A stretch of DNA of 64,000 nucleotides from CAWARU01 sp963805795 (GCA_963805795.1 CAWDVG010000004.1:124001-188000); one strand, 5' to 3'. Counted from the stretch's first letter, positions 1-10,103 are shown. Notes: a model not told the origin generated them from the letters alone. Made by a program: numbers and translations.

Positions 1-1158
1 ATTCCCCCTTTGTTTTATACGTTTAATCATGTAGCAGAACAACAGGCTAAATCGGATGGTAGATTGAAGCTCCCCTGCCCATTTAGCGAAGATCTATATG
101 TCAGCACCAATTTTTATGAAACGATTGAAACGCCAAATAAAGAGCCTTCATTATTAAATGGCTATAAAAAACCCATTACCCATATTATGTTCCTTCAAAA
201 CCCCAAAACGGGTGAATTAAAGTCCATGCTTTTGTCGCCTTTAGATGCGGCTTTCTATAGAGGGAAAACCTCACTTAAACCGCATATAGAAGGAAAAGGC
301 GTCGGTGCTCCTTTAAATCTTACAGAAACTAATGAGGGCGCTTGGCAGGCTTGGATCGTTACCCCCAAGGGTATACCCTATTCAGGTAGACCCCCGGCGG
401 CAATCAATAAGCTATATCCCTCGATGCTAGAACAAATTCGATACTACAATGGAGATACAGATACTTTAGTTAGTCATTTCCATGAAACTGTTTGGTTAAC
501 GGAACAACAAACTGAAAAACTATCATTTTACGAACGTGTGATTCAAAATTATCACCCCGATAAAAGCGAAGCATATCCCTTTTTAAAACAGAAGTTGCAA
601 GAACATATATTTGTTTCAAAATTTAAGGACCATCTGGTTGCTAGAAGTAATTCCGAGCTGAAGATATCGGATGAATATTTACGATCTATTGTAAATGCAA
701 AGGAGAATCTAAATCAACAAGACAAAACTGGGCGCACACTTTTATTATGGGCTATTGATTTAAAGGCAGTGGACGTTGCAGAACTGTTACTTGACCAATT
801 GACTGTAGAAGTAAATAAACCTGATATGAATGGCGTTACCGCATTACATCTTGCTGTAAAAATGCAAGATCTAAAACTTGTAGAATCACTATTGAAGCGC
901 GGTGCAAATGCTTTGGCGCAGGATAGCTCTGGTTGTCGACCCTTGGATTTGATTGATACGCAACATTTTGCTGATCCTAAACGCGAGGGGATTCGAAAAA
1001 TGTTGTTAGAAGAAATGAATCCGGAACTTACTGTTAAGATGAGTGATGGTGGGAAGGGCTTTATGCCGGGGTTTGGTGGGTTAAAAACCAGTCCAGATAA
1101 GAAAACTGCTGATCAGCATAGGCCGCCAGCTACCACCCCAACATCAGGAAAATTTTGA
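1..1158 (+). CDS. Ankyrin-repeat protein, 5' end outside the window
   Basis: The frame is open to the first base, and the first possible start (a TTG at 10) has no ribosome site, so the true N-terminus lies upstream. The visible ~385 residues have an unrecognised N-terminal part of about 235 residues, then two to three ankyrin repeats, each with the TALHLA/LLL-type helix pattern (about residues 237-315 counted from the TTG), and a Gly/Pro/Thr-rich tail. Ankyrin repeats are protein-binding scaffolds and are common in secreted effectors of Legionellales. No signal peptide can be judged because the start is missing. An effector role is inference only. Confidence 0.75.
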   Translation: MPPLFYTFNHVAEQQAKSDGRLKLPCPFSEDLYVSTNFYETIETPNKEPSLLNGYKKPITHIMFLQNPKTGELKSMLLSPLDAAFYRGKTSLKPHIEGKGVGAPLNLTETNEGAWQAWIVTPKGIPYSGRPPAAINKLYPSMLEQIRYYNGDTDTLVSHFHETVWLTEQQTEKLSFYERVIQNYHPDKSEAYPFLKQKLQEHIFVSKFKDHLVARSNSELKISDEYLRSIVNAKENLNQQDKTGRTLLLWAIDLKAVDVAELLLDQLTVEVNKPDMNGVTALHLAVKMQDLKLVESLLKRGANALAQDSSGCRPLDLIDTQHFADPKREGIRKMLLEEMNPELTVKMSDGGKGFMPGFGGLKTSPDKKTADQHRPPATTPTSGKF

Positions 1159-1333
1159 TCTTTGAATTAAGTTGAGAAAAGAGACTTCTGAATTTATGAC
1201 AATTGCTTTATGAAAACCGGCGCGTAAAACAAGGTTGACAATTTATCTTAACGGGTTCAAGTGCCCGAAAGCTAAAAAGAACAGGCGTCGATTTGTTGGG
1301 GAAATGGAACAAGGACAAAGAGGAATTAATAAA

Positions 1334-2293
1334 ATGAAAGCATTAAAGTTTAATAGCACAGGATCTTTAAGCGAACTAAGAGTAGTAGAGGCAGAAAGAC
1401 CTGTCCCAGATATAGGTGAGGTATTAGTCCAAATTAAGGCTGCGGCCATTAATCCTAGTGACGTTAAAAATGTACTTGGAAAAATGGAACCTACCAAAAC
1501 ACCCAGGATTCCTGGCCGAGATTATGCTGGTATTGTTGTTTCAGATTCTGTTTGGAAGGGTAAATCTGTTTTTGGCACGGGTGGTTTACTTGGATTTACA
1601 AAAGATGGATCTCATGCAGAATATATTACCATTCCCGAAACTGCTCTAGTTGAATTGCCTTCTAACATTTCCTTTAGTACCGCAACCGCAATGAGTCTAG
1701 GCTATCTTACTGCTTGGCAATCATTGGTTGTCGTTGGAAAACTTAAAGCAAATGAGAAAGTACTGATAACCGGTGCTGCAGGGGCTGTAGGCAATGCGGC
1801 GATTAGAATTGCTCATTCTTTGTCTGCAGAAGTCATAGGAACCTATCTTCCTTCCAATCAAATACCAGAAGATTTAAAGAACGTTGTGCAATGGGTGAAT
1901 CTTGAAACTGAAAAGTTGCCAGATAAAATCTATGAATTAACGAATAACAAAGGTGTCAATTTAGTCATGGATGTCATTGGTGGCAAATTATTTGAATCTT
2001 GTATAGATTGTCTTGCTGAACGAGGCAGACAAGTTTCCATTGCCACAACGGATCCTACTGTCAGTTTTAATTTATTAGATTTTTATCATAAAGAAGGGCA
2101 GCTGTTTGGCGTTGATACCTTAAAACTTTCTTATCAAGAAGCGGCTCATATTTTAAAAGCTTTGTTGCCAGGTATGGAAAAAGGAATTTTTGTTCCTCAA
2201 GAAATCGACGAGGTTTCTATTGAAGATGCCCCAGAGGCCTATGAGGCCATCAATAATAGAACAGCCAAACGTAAGCAGGTCATCATTTTTTAG
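1334..2293 (+). CDS. Zinc-type alcohol dehydrogenase-like / quinone oxidoreductase (MDR family)
   Basis: About 319 residues from the ATG at 1334, which follows an AGAGGA ribosome site nine bases upstream; a longer reading from a TTG at 1235 adds an unlikely basic leader. The protein has the GroES-like N-terminal fold (AAINPSDVK motif, then GRDYAGIV) and a Rossmann nucleotide-binding site in the ITGAAGAVG segment, followed by the VMDVIGG strand. No structural-zinc cysteine cluster is visible, so this is a zinc-free, NADPH-dependent quinone oxidoreductase type. Substrate unknown. It is a single gene with no obvious operon partner. Confidence 0.85.
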   Translation: MKALKFNSTGSLSELRVVEAERPVPDIGEVLVQIKAAAINPSDVKNVLGKMEPTKTPRIPGRDYAGIVVSDSVWKGKSVFGTGGLLGFTKDGSHAEYITIPETALVELPSNISFSTATAMSLGYLTAWQSLVVVGKLKANEKVLITGAAGAVGNAAIRIAHSLSAEVIGTYLPSNQIPEDLKNVVQWVNLETEKLPDKIYELTNNKGVNLVMDVIGGKLFESCIDCLAERGRQVSIATTDPTVSFNLLDFYHKEGQLFGVDTLKLSYQEAAHILKALLPGMEKGIFVPQEIDEVSIEDAPEAYEAINNRTAKRKQVIIF

Positions 2294-2315
2294 TGGAAAG
2301 TAAATGATGGCTCTG

Positions 2316-2432
2316 TTAACCGAACATTGTAATTTGGGCTCCCATTTGGCTATTCGTTGTTGCTGTTGCAGGATTCACGGCAGCATTAAGGTGAACAACT
2401 TTATCAGTAAATGCAATCAAAAGTTTTGCCAT
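2316..2432 (-). CDS. Possible 38-aa small protein
   Basis: A short ATG-to-TAA frame in the gap between the oxidoreductase and ctpA. The peptide starts MAKLLIAFTDKVVHLNAAVN and ends in a Thr/Ala/Gln-rich stretch. Only a weak GAG-type ribosome site precedes it. I do not recognise it; it could be a genuine small protein, the end of a decayed gene, or chance. The rest of 2294-2677 holds no other coding signal I can support. Confidence 0.25.
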   Translation of the reverse strand: MAKLLIAFTDKVVHLNAAVNPATATTNSQMGAQITMFG

Positions 2433-2617
2433 TTTTTATAATCTCGGTGTATTTACAAAAATATATATCGTTGTCATATACAAATCCCTCACCCTGCTTT
2501 TATCATTTCTATTTATTATTCTTCTTCGAGATGTGAAGAACACCACAAGATTTTATTGATGATGGTGCAAAAGAAGTGGATGATAGATGATCGAGCCATT
2601 TGACTTTGACAATCCCT

Positions 2618-2649
2618 GACATACCTCTCTGTCACCAGAGAAGCATGTC
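2618..2649. other. Imperfect inverted repeat downstream of ctpA
   Basis: GACAT and a CTCTCTG arm pair with CAGAGAAG and ATGTC around a TCAC loop, giving a 32-base hairpin about 30 bases past the ctpA stop. There is no T-run on either strand, so it is not a classical intrinsic terminator. It could stabilise the 3' end of the operon transcript. Confidence 0.35.
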
Positions 2650-2677
2650 AGCATGCCAATTCAATTCCAAATCCTTA

Positions 2678-4132
2678 CTAGGATTGTCCTTGATTCACCA
2701 AGGACAACCCCTTCAATATATTTAAACCTTCGAACAGCTGATAGTCTCGCGTCATCAGTGGCAGTTCTTTTTTATCCTTGTCTTTGTCCTTGGTAGCAAC
2801 TGTTTTCTTGGCAGGTTGACCACCACCATTTTCTAAATGACCACGTAGATCTTCTTCTCTAATTAATAAAGAAGCATTAGCATCAGCATCTGGGCTTGGA
2901 ACTTTTAGATTTTGCACAGTGATATCCGGTTTGATGCCATCGGCCTGAATGGATCGACCAGCAGGCGTGTAATACAACATGGTTGTCAGTTTTAAGCCAC
3001 GATTATCTTTTAAAGGTAATACAGTTTGGACGGAACCTTTACCAAAAGTTTGTGTACCCAAAACAACCGCTCTATGATGATCTTGCAAAGCACCCGCTAC
3101 AATTTCGGATGCAGAAGCGGAACCTCCATTCACTAAAACCACAATCGGCGCACCATTTAATATATCACCCGAATGCGCTTTTTCTTTTATTTGGCCACCA
3201 TTCATGCGACCCTTGGTGTAAACAATCAAAGCTTCATGGCCTAATTTTTCTCTATCTAAAAAGGCATCGGCTACTTGTACAGAAGCTTCTAAAACTCCTC
3301 CTGGATTATTTCTTAAGTCAATCACCAGACCCTTCAATTTCCCACCAGCCGTTTTCTTTAAGTTTTGTACGGCAGTTACAAATTCATCACCGGAATTACT
3401 TTGGAATTGAGAAACACGAACATAACCAAAACCATCTTCCAACATTTCATTGCGGACACTACGAACATTTATTGTATCGCGCGTAACAGCAATTTTAAGA
3501 GGTTTACTTTCCCCTTGACGAATAATGGTTAAGTTGATGGTGGTGCCTTTTTCGCCACGCATCATTTCTATTGCTTCACGTAAAGAAAGTCCTTTGACTG
3601 GCGTATCATTCAAACGAACAATAATATCACCCGGCTGAATGCCCGCACGTTGTGCAGGAGTATCGTCTACAGGAGTGATAACACGTATTAAGCCATCTTC
3701 AGGGATAACTTCAATACCCAAGCCGCCAAATTTCCCCGTAGTCATTTCTTTTAGCTCGGCATAATCTTCTTTATCTAAGTAAGCAGAATGCGGATCAAGG
3801 CCTGATAACATCCCGCGCATCGCATTTTCAAAAAGAACGGAATCATCCATGGATTTTACGTAATAATTTTTAATATGTTCAACGACGGTTGTAAAACGTT
3901 GTAAATCACCTAGTGGTATTTTTTCATTCGTCTTTTTATCTGCACTCGCACTGGATTCCTGACCTTTACTATTCTGATTATTATCTTTAGCCTTCGTCTC
4001 AGCGTTATTTTCTATTTTGCTTCCAGATTGACTTCCTTCAGTAGTGGATGCTGCAAGACAAACCTCTGTAAACATACTCAGGGTTAAGATCCCACTCAAA
4101 ACGACCGAGAGAAAGGATCGATGCAATTTCAT
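2678..4132 (-). CDS. ctpA: C-terminal processing periplasmic protease (S41 family)
   Basis: 484 residues from the ATG at 4132, chosen because GGAG lies just upstream and a signal peptide follows at once (MKLHRSFLSVVLSGILTLS...). An Asn/Lys/Ser-rich spacer leads to a PDZ domain (GGLGIEV through the GDIIVRLND motif) and then the S41 core with the Ser nucleophile in NGGSASASE and the Lys in TFGKGS. S41 proteases are periplasmic and cut C-termini of envelope proteins and peptidoglycan enzymes. Last gene of the gst-gpmI-envC-ctpA series, 92 bases after the envC-like stop. Oddity: an Asp-Lys repeat near the C-terminus resembles one in the acyl-CoA synthetase at 7798-10008. Confidence 0.93.
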   Translation of the reverse strand: MKLHRSFLSVVLSGILTLSMFTEVCLAASTTEGSQSGSKIENNAETKAKDNNQNSKGQESSASADKKTNEKIPLGDLQRFTTVVEHIKNYYVKSMDDSVLFENAMRGMLSGLDPHSAYLDKEDYAELKEMTTGKFGGLGIEVIPEDGLIRVITPVDDTPAQRAGIQPGDIIVRLNDTPVKGLSLREAIEMMRGEKGTTINLTIIRQGESKPLKIAVTRDTINVRSVRNEMLEDGFGYVRVSQFQSNSGDEFVTAVQNLKKTAGGKLKGLVIDLRNNPGGVLEASVQVADAFLDREKLGHEALIVYTKGRMNGGQIKEKAHSGDILNGAPIVVLVNGGSASASEIVAGALQDHHRAVVLGTQTFGKGSVQTVLPLKDNRGLKLTTMLYYTPAGRSIQADGIKPDITVQNLKVPSPDADANASLLIREEDLRGHLENGGGQPAKKTVATKDKDKDKKELPLMTRDYQLFEGLNILKGLSLVNQGQS

Positions 4133-4224
4133 AAGGATCTCCATTATAAAATAAAAAAAATTAATACCAATAACACCATGACTTACAAAATTAACAAAAA
4201 TTCTCAAAAAAAATGAGCACCCAA

Positions 4225-5373
4225 TTATTTAAACCAACCAACTAAATTAATGGGTTTTCCATTCTTCCTGATTTCAAAGTATAAGCTGGAATTTTCTAAT
4301 TCGCTTGCTTGGGTCACGCGGCCAATTAACTGGCCGGCTTGAACCAAATCACCTACTTTTTTATACAGTTCCTGATTATGGCCATATAGGCTCATATAGC
4401 CCCCACCATGGTCAATGATCAACAATAGGCCAAAGCCCCGTAGGGTTTCAGCAAAGACGACACGACCATAGTAAATGGAACGGACTTCTTGCCCCGGCTC
4501 AGCATTTATCATAACGGGATTACCTGCAGATGTCGATGGAAGCGAAGCTTTTATTAGCTCTGCTTTTGGCCCAAGAATAGGGAAAGTCAATCGCCCCTTA
4601 GAACCACTAAAGGATCGCCAAGCAGGACCTGGAGGGGGTAGTTGGGACAGGGTTTGATCTAATACTTTTAGACGTTCACTTAAATTTTGTTCCTCTGCTT
4701 GTATTAAGCGCAATTTTTTTTGATCAACTGCTATCTGATTCTGAATAGTTTCCAACAATGCTAAGCGTTTGTTCTTTAACAATTGAACCGCAGCAATTTC
4801 TTTTTTTTGCTTTATGATGAGTTGGGTTAATGCAACTTTTTCTTCTTCGATGGCTATTTTATTTTTTTGTAGCTCTGCGAGGTGCGAAGAAGTATCTTGA
4901 ATGGAATGGATATAGTAAGACTTCAAAAAGGGAAAATATCTTAGCAATCTATCTAGAGCCTGCGGCGTTTGAAGATTGAACAACATTTTTAAAGTATTAT
5001 TTTGTTGTAAACCAACCATCATTCTTAATTGTTTAGCTAATATTTCTTGCTGTTTCTCAAGATGCTGATTAATCGTTTCCTGTGCCTTGTCTAGGGTTTT
5101 TAATTTTTCTTCCCGTTGAGTAATTTCATGCTGTAATCGATCTAAAGCATTATTTTTAAGCTTTATTTCTTCATCCATCTGCACTATCTCTGAATGATGC
5201 TCGAGTTCAAGTTTTTTATGAGTGAAGATATTTGTTTTTAGTTTATCTAAAACAGACTGAATTGTGCTTAATTTTTTTTTCACAACTTCCGGATCTTCTT
5301 CTGCTTTTAAATTTTGAAAGGATACACATCCTAATAATAGAATTAATAGCAGCCAAAGTTTTTTTTCCAACAT
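4225..5373 (-). CDS. envC: EnvC/NlpD-type murein hydrolase activator (degenerate LytM/M23 domain)
   Basis: About 382 residues. The hydrophobic N-terminus ends in LLGC, which fits a lipobox. Residues ~25-230 are a long coiled coil and the last ~110 form a LytM/M23 domain (YYGRVVFAE, LYGHN). The zinc-site pattern is degenerate: the usual HLHFE is SLYFE here, as expected of activators of AmiA/B-type amidases rather than active endopeptidases. The start at 5373 is preferred over 5385 because GAGA precedes it. It begins 15 bases after gpmI and is followed by ctpA, a conserved gammaproteobacterial arrangement. The lipobox is more typical of NlpD than EnvC, so the symbol is provisional. Confidence 0.85.
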   Translation of the reverse strand: MLEKKLWLLLILLLGCVSFQNLKAEEDPEVVKKKLSTIQSVLDKLKTNIFTHKKLELEHHSEIVQMDEEIKLKNNALDRLQHEITQREEKLKTLDKAQETINQHLEKQQEILAKQLRMMVGLQQNNTLKMLFNLQTPQALDRLLRYFPFLKSYYIHSIQDTSSHLAELQKNKIAIEEEKVALTQLIIKQKKEIAAVQLLKNKRLALLETIQNQIAVDQKKLRLIQAEEQNLSERLKVLDQTLSQLPPPGPAWRSFSGSKGRLTFPILGPKAELIKASLPSTSAGNPVMINAEPGQEVRSIYYGRVVFAETLRGFGLLLIIDHGGGYMSLYGHNQELYKKVGDLVQAGQLIGRVTQASELENSSLYFEIRKNGKPINLVGWFK

Positions 5374-5388
5374 ATTATGTCTCATTTT

Positions 5389-7010
5389 CTAAAGTCGCAA
5401 GTTGACTAGGCAGCGGCCTGTCATTTCCTTGGGTATTTTTAAATCCAATAGAGAGATTAAGGTAGGAGCAATATCGGCCAACACCCCATCCCTATAAGGG
5501 CAATCTGCAGGACGCCCAATATAAATAAAGGGGACTCTTGCCATTGTATGCGCCGTATGGGGTTGCTTGGTATTTTTATCAAACATATATTCTGCATTCC
5601 CATGATCTGCAGTGATTAAAGCCTCAGCTCCAACCTCGTTTAGTGCATGTAAAATTCGGCCAAGGCAAGCATCCAGTACTTCTATTGCTGTTACAGTTGC
5701 TGAAAAATCACCCGTATGCCCCAACATATCTGCATTAGCAAAGTTGCAAATAATAACATCATACTTTGCCTTCTGAATAGCCTCTATTAATTTATCTGTC
5801 ACCTCGATTGCACTCATTTCTGGGCACAGATTATAGGTAGCCACTCGTTTTGAAGGAATGAGAATTCGCTCTTCACCTACAAATGGTTGCTCTCGACCCC
5901 CATTAAAGAAAAATGTCACATGGGCATATTTTTCAGTTTCTGCCAGTCGTAGCTGTCGTAGATTTGCAGCCTGCAAAAATTCTCCTAAGGTATTATTCAA
6001 GTCAACGGGGGGAAGGCAATTTCTGCTTTAATATCTGCGGCGTATTCTGTGAGTGTTACAAAGGCCACGAGTTTAGGAACAATATGACGTTGAAAGCCTT
6101 TAAACTCGGGATCGGTTAAAGCATAACTTAATTGCCTGGCTCTATCAGAACGAAAATTCATAAAGATAACCACGTCATGATCTTTAATAATGCCAGAAAC
6201 CATTTGCTTTAAAGAAGGATTGGGTACTTTTGATATATTAGTATTTGAGACTATAGTTGGGGCAACAAATTCATCATTTTCACCCCGAGCATAAGCCTGT
6301 GTTAAGGCTTCTATGGCTGTATCTGCATAATATTCTGCTCTGCCCTCGGTTAGTAATTTATATACGCGTTCGGTTCGATCATAGCGTTTATCTCTATCCA
6401 TAGCATAATAACGACCTGAAACAGAAGCTATTCTAACCCCTACCCTGGTACTGCAATATTTTTCTAAAGCGAGTATGGATGACTCTGCACTTTGAGGCGG
6501 GGTGTCTCGTCCGTCTAAAAAACAATGTAAAGCGATTTCATGAACACCTGTTTGTTTGGCATAGTCGATCAACGCAAAAATATGTTCCTCATGGCTATGT
6601 ACACCACCTGGGGACAATAATCCCAGTATATGTAAGGTTCTATGATTGGTCATATTTGTGACATTGCTCTCAGTAGCCATATGGTTGTTATGAGTTATGA
6701 TTTTATTAAACGCGGCTTTAAAAACAGGATTTTGGAAAAAGCTGCCTTCTTTTATCACTTCAGAAATTCGAGTCAGATCCTGATCGACACGCCGACCTGC
6801 TCCCATTGTTAGATGTCCCACCTCCGAATTACCCATTTGTCCTTCTGGCAAGCCCACATCCCGGCCAGAAGCTGAAAGCGTACAATGCGGGTATTCACGC
6901 CAAATTTTATCCCAATTCGGTGTTTTAGCAGCAGCAATGGCATTATGTTCTGGGGCTTCTCGATGTCCCCATCCGTCTAAAATAATTAATACAAGGGGTT
7001 TTCCAAGCAT
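5389..7010 (-). pseudogene. gpmI: 2,3-bisphosphoglycerate-independent phosphoglycerate mutase, single frameshift
   Basis: Two overlapping frames together give one full GpmI of about 540 residues (family about 510-515). The upstream part (7010-5997) has the alkaline-phosphatase-type metal site (LDGWG) and the phosphorylated Ser in GQMGNSEVGH. The downstream part (to 5389) resumes with the KYAHVTFFFNGG motif and the metal-binding DHGNAE. The break is at the run of six Gs at 6007-6012 (C6 on the coding strand): seven would restore a continuous reading through FPPVDLNNT. No other defect is visible. The enzyme interconverts 2- and 3-phosphoglycerate in glycolysis and gluconeogenesis, so loss would be serious. 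Sequencing error or a contingency tract is therefore plausible. Confidence 0.9.
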
Positions 7011-7013
7011 TGT

Positions 7014-7625
7014 TTAACTTAATCCCTCTTCTTCTAGAGCATCTGCAACGGCTTTTCTTTTTTTAATGTCTGCCATATATCGAGATAAGTTGGGATAAGT
7101 GGTGGCAACATCAATCTGCAAAGCGGTTAACCAGCGTGATACCACAAATAAGTAACAATCAGGTAAGGTAAATTGATCCCCTATTAAAAATCTATTTTTT
7201 CTTAAATGCTCTTCTATCGCTTCAAATCTCTTTTTAAGAGCGGGAATAAAAATCTGATCTTTTATTTCCTGGGGTACAATAGGGCTAAATAAGGGTCCAA
7301 AACTTTTATGTAAATCACTACTCACATAGCTAAGCCATTCAAGTACTCGATAGCGCTTAAAATTTCCAATAGGAGGAAGTAATGGAGTCGCTTTATATTC
7401 GTCTGCCAAATATTGTTGGATAGCCACATTTTCTGTCAGTATCTCTTTATTTGCCAATTCAATGGCTGGTACAGCCCCCTTGGGATTTATTTTTAAATAA
7501 TCACCCCCGGATTCTGTTTTTTTAGTTTTTAAGTTAACTGATTCCTGCTCATAGGGAACCCCTATTTCTTGCAAAACAATTCTAACCGATAAAGAGCAAG
7601 CGCCCTTAGAATAATACAATTTCAT
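7014..7625 (-). CDS. Glutathione S-transferase, GstA-like
   Basis: 203 residues from the ATG at 7625, preceded by GGGAG; an upstream start at 7649 would only add MQREKGES. The N-terminal thioredoxin-like domain has the YYSKGACSLS motif typical of bacterial beta-class GSTs, with the Cys that contacts glutathione, and an NPKGAVPAIE loop. An all-helical C-terminal domain follows (GDQFTLPDCYLF). Length matches E. coli GstA (201). It ends three bases before gpmI and is probably co-transcribed with it. Predicted cytosolic glutathione conjugation; natural substrate unknown. Confidence 0.88.
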   Translation of the reverse strand: MKLYYSKGACSLSVRIVLQEIGVPYEQESVNLKTKKTESGGDYLKINPKGAVPAIELANKEILTENVAIQQYLADEYKATPLLPPIGNFKRYRVLEWLSYVSSDLHKSFGPLFSPIVPQEIKDQIFIPALKKRFEAIEEHLRKNRFLIGDQFTLPDCYLFVVSRWLTALQIDVATTYPNLSRYMADIKKRKAVADALEEEGLS

Positions 7626-7797
7626 ACTTTCTCCCTTTTCCCTTTGCAAAGCATCTTATCTATCTATAACAGCATTTGTCCGATTAATCTTAAGCCTATT
7701 CATTAATTATTTTTCTGGCAAGATTACAGCCTAGCAACATTAAGAAAAGACTACAAGAAAAGGAATTAGCTCAATAACTTAATAGCTGCATTTATCG

Positions 7798-10008
7798 TTA
7801 TTCATTTCTTAGCATTCTTCGCATAACTTTATTAGAAGTAGTCCTTGGTAATTTATCAATTATCTTTATTTCCTGGATTTTAAATAAGGGATTGAGATGT
7901 TCCTTGATCAAGTTTTGCAATTCTGTTTTTAAGTGCATCATCATATTCTGGTTATCTATAGGCTCAGGGTTATCAGCAGATTGTTTTAATACGACAAAAA
8001 CAATTAATTGTTCCGGGCCTCCCCCTGCCGGTGGCACTGCAATGGCGGCAGTTTCAAAAATAAGGGGATGAAGATTAAGCACATGTTCAATTTCAGCAGC
8101 GCTAATCTTAATACCAGATAAATTCATGGTATCATCAACCCTGCCTAATAAACGAAAAAAGCCATTTTGATAACGTTCTGCTTGATCGCCATGTCTTCGC
8201 AAAATAGTTCCATCGGCTAACGTTGGCATATTGGCATAATATATTTGTTGATGATCATGATTTAACAAGGTCGTTGAAAGTCCAATGGATGGAGGAATAA
8301 TTGCGATTTCGCCTTTATCACTGGGCAAACTATCTTCATCCAGGATCACAAAATCCATACCCATGGTTGCTGTTGTAAAAGTTGCTGGGGCACAAGGTTG
8401 TAATAAAGTTCCAGTAATATAGGCACCTCCAATTTCGGTACCCCCACAATATTCCAAGATGGGACGATACCCTGCTAAATACATAAGATACAACATATCT
8501 TCTGTATTCGAACATTCACCCGTAGAAGTAAACACCTTAATAGCATCCCAATTGAGTTTTTCCATGCAATGGGTTTCATGCCAATGTTTTACTAATGTGG
8601 GCACCACACCTAAAATGGTGATCTGATTATTTTGTACAAATTCGCCAAAACCTTTTCCATTAGGGCTGCCAGTATAAAGCGCAAGCGTGGCCCTATTAAT
8701 AAGGGCTGCAAAAATCGACCAGGGTCCCATCATCCAGCCTAAACTGCTAGGCCAACAGAGTCTATCACCTGGTTGAATGTTATGATGAAAATAAGCATCG
8801 CTGGCACATTTTATGGGGGTGGTATGATTCCAAGGAATCGCTTTAGGATCGCCTGTTGTGCCAGAAGAAAATAATATATTAATGGGATCCATAGGATCGC
8901 AAGATACAGGCGTCAAATGCATTTCATAGTTTGAATTATTTATTTCATCATTGCCAGGGGTGGGAGCTTTGCCGTTTTCATCCAATAAAAAAGATTCCCA
9001 AGTGATGATACAGGTTTTACCCAGGCTCTTATCTTTATCTTTGTCTTCGTCGTCCTTATCTTTATCCTTATTCCTAAGAACATTTTCATTAAAATTTATT
9101 GGGCTATTGGATTTTGTAGAGGGCAAGACAATAATGTGGGAAGCGTCTGTATTGATTATTTTTTCTAACAAGGGTAATTTTTTCCCATCACGAATAATAT
9201 CATGTTGAGTAAAAACCCAATGACAGCAAGTTATTTTTAAACGAGCATCTATTTCACTCTCTGAAAAACTTTCAGCAATGGAAACCACTCGTGCGCCTGC
9301 CATAACAACACCTAAGTAAATTGCAACCGCCCGAAAGTGCATGGGCATAATAATGGCAATACTGTCTCCTTTTTTTATTTTATTTTTTAGGCTGGCAGCC
9401 ACCTGACAGGAAAGTCCTTGTAATTCTTGATAGGTATAGTGTTTACTATTTCCGAATTCATCTCCTTCAATGATGGCAATCTTGTTTCTTGCAGTTGAAA
9501 AACAGCTGTTTACAATATTCATTTTTGCACCCGGAAACCATTGCGGTTTTTGCAAGCCTTCGGAAAAATCTACCAGTGTTTTGTAGGGCTTATCAAAGGC
9601 AATTCCCAGTTCTATTGTGATTTTTTTCCAAAACTCAAGTCTTTCTTTTGAAGACCAATGATGAAGTTCTGCATAATTTTTAAAGTTCATCTCCTCTATC
9701 CATTTTTTTAAATGCAGCTGCTCATTTGCCGCAAAAATTTCTGGACTGAGAGCTTGTGAAGGAAACCAGGCAGGGGCCGGCATTTGATTCCAATAGGGAT
9801 AAATCATCTTGTAAAGTAGCAAATGAAGGGGAAAAGGGAAATATTGGGACCCTTTTTTTGTTAAGTATTTTTTAACAATCTCCCAGCTAATATCTTCTTT
9901 GATTTGTTCTTGCAAGCCTTCAAGAAACTTAAGGGTTTCGGCTATCTCGGTATCAGAGAGTCTCAAGTCAAGCATGTTGGCTTTTAGATTATGAAGATCA
10001 TGTGTCAT
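7798..10008 (-). CDS. AMP-forming acyl-CoA synthetase, AAE17/18-like
   Basis: 736 residues from the ATG at 10008 (AGGA upstream). It has the ANL-superfamily motifs: phosphate loop SSGTTGDPKAIPW, the YCGGTEIGG adenine motif, RHGD, GRVDDTMNLSGIK, and a C-terminal domain ending near LPRTTSNKVMRR with the adenylation Lys. The long N-terminal extension and phrases such as LGWMMGP and LALYTGSP recall plant peroxisomal acyl-activating enzymes 17/18 more than typical bacterial Acs or AacS. It should activate a short or medium acyl acid to its CoA thioester. Oddity: an Asp/Lys-rich insertion of about 17 residues (9021-9074) in the middle of the adenylation domain. The precise substrate cannot be read from sequence. 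Confidence 0.85.
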   Translation of the reverse strand: MTHDLHNLKANMLDLRLSDTEIAETLKFLEGLQEQIKEDISWEIVKKYLTKKGSQYFPFPLHLLLYKMIYPYWNQMPAPAWFPSQALSPEIFAANEQLHLKKWIEEMNFKNYAELHHWSSKERLEFWKKITIELGIAFDKPYKTLVDFSEGLQKPQWFPGAKMNIVNSCFSTARNKIAIIEGDEFGNSKHYTYQELQGLSCQVAASLKNKIKKGDSIAIIMPMHFRAVAIYLGVVMAGARVVSIAESFSESEIDARLKITCCHWVFTQHDIIRDGKKLPLLEKIINTDASHIIVLPSTKSNSPINFNENVLRNKDKDKDDEDKDKDKSLGKTCIITWESFLLDENGKAPTPGNDEINNSNYEMHLTPVSCDPMDPINILFSSGTTGDPKAIPWNHTTPIKCASDAYFHHNIQPGDRLCWPSSLGWMMGPWSIFAALINRATLALYTGSPNGKGFGEFVQNNQITILGVVPTLVKHWHETHCMEKLNWDAIKVFTSTGECSNTEDMLYLMYLAGYRPILEYCGGTEIGGAYITGTLLQPCAPATFTTATMGMDFVILDEDSLPSDKGEIAIIPPSIGLSTTLLNHDHQQIYYANMPTLADGTILRRHGDQAERYQNGFFRLLGRVDDTMNLSGIKISAAEIEHVLNLHPLIFETAAIAVPPAGGGPEQLIVFVVLKQSADNPEPIDNQNMMMHLKTELQNLIKEHLNPLFKIQEIKIIDKLPRTTSNKVMRRMLRNE

Positions 10009-10103
10009 AGCATTCCTGCCTGTATACAAAATCAATTCTTCCTAAGAATTAATTCTTTCTTAAGTAATATTTAATTTAGCAGGGACTTTGGAAATAATCT
10101 ATT

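Noticed and set aside
2618..2649. Hairpin as the ctpA intrinsic terminator
   Set aside because: No T-run follows the stem on the minus strand; kept only as an inverted repeat.
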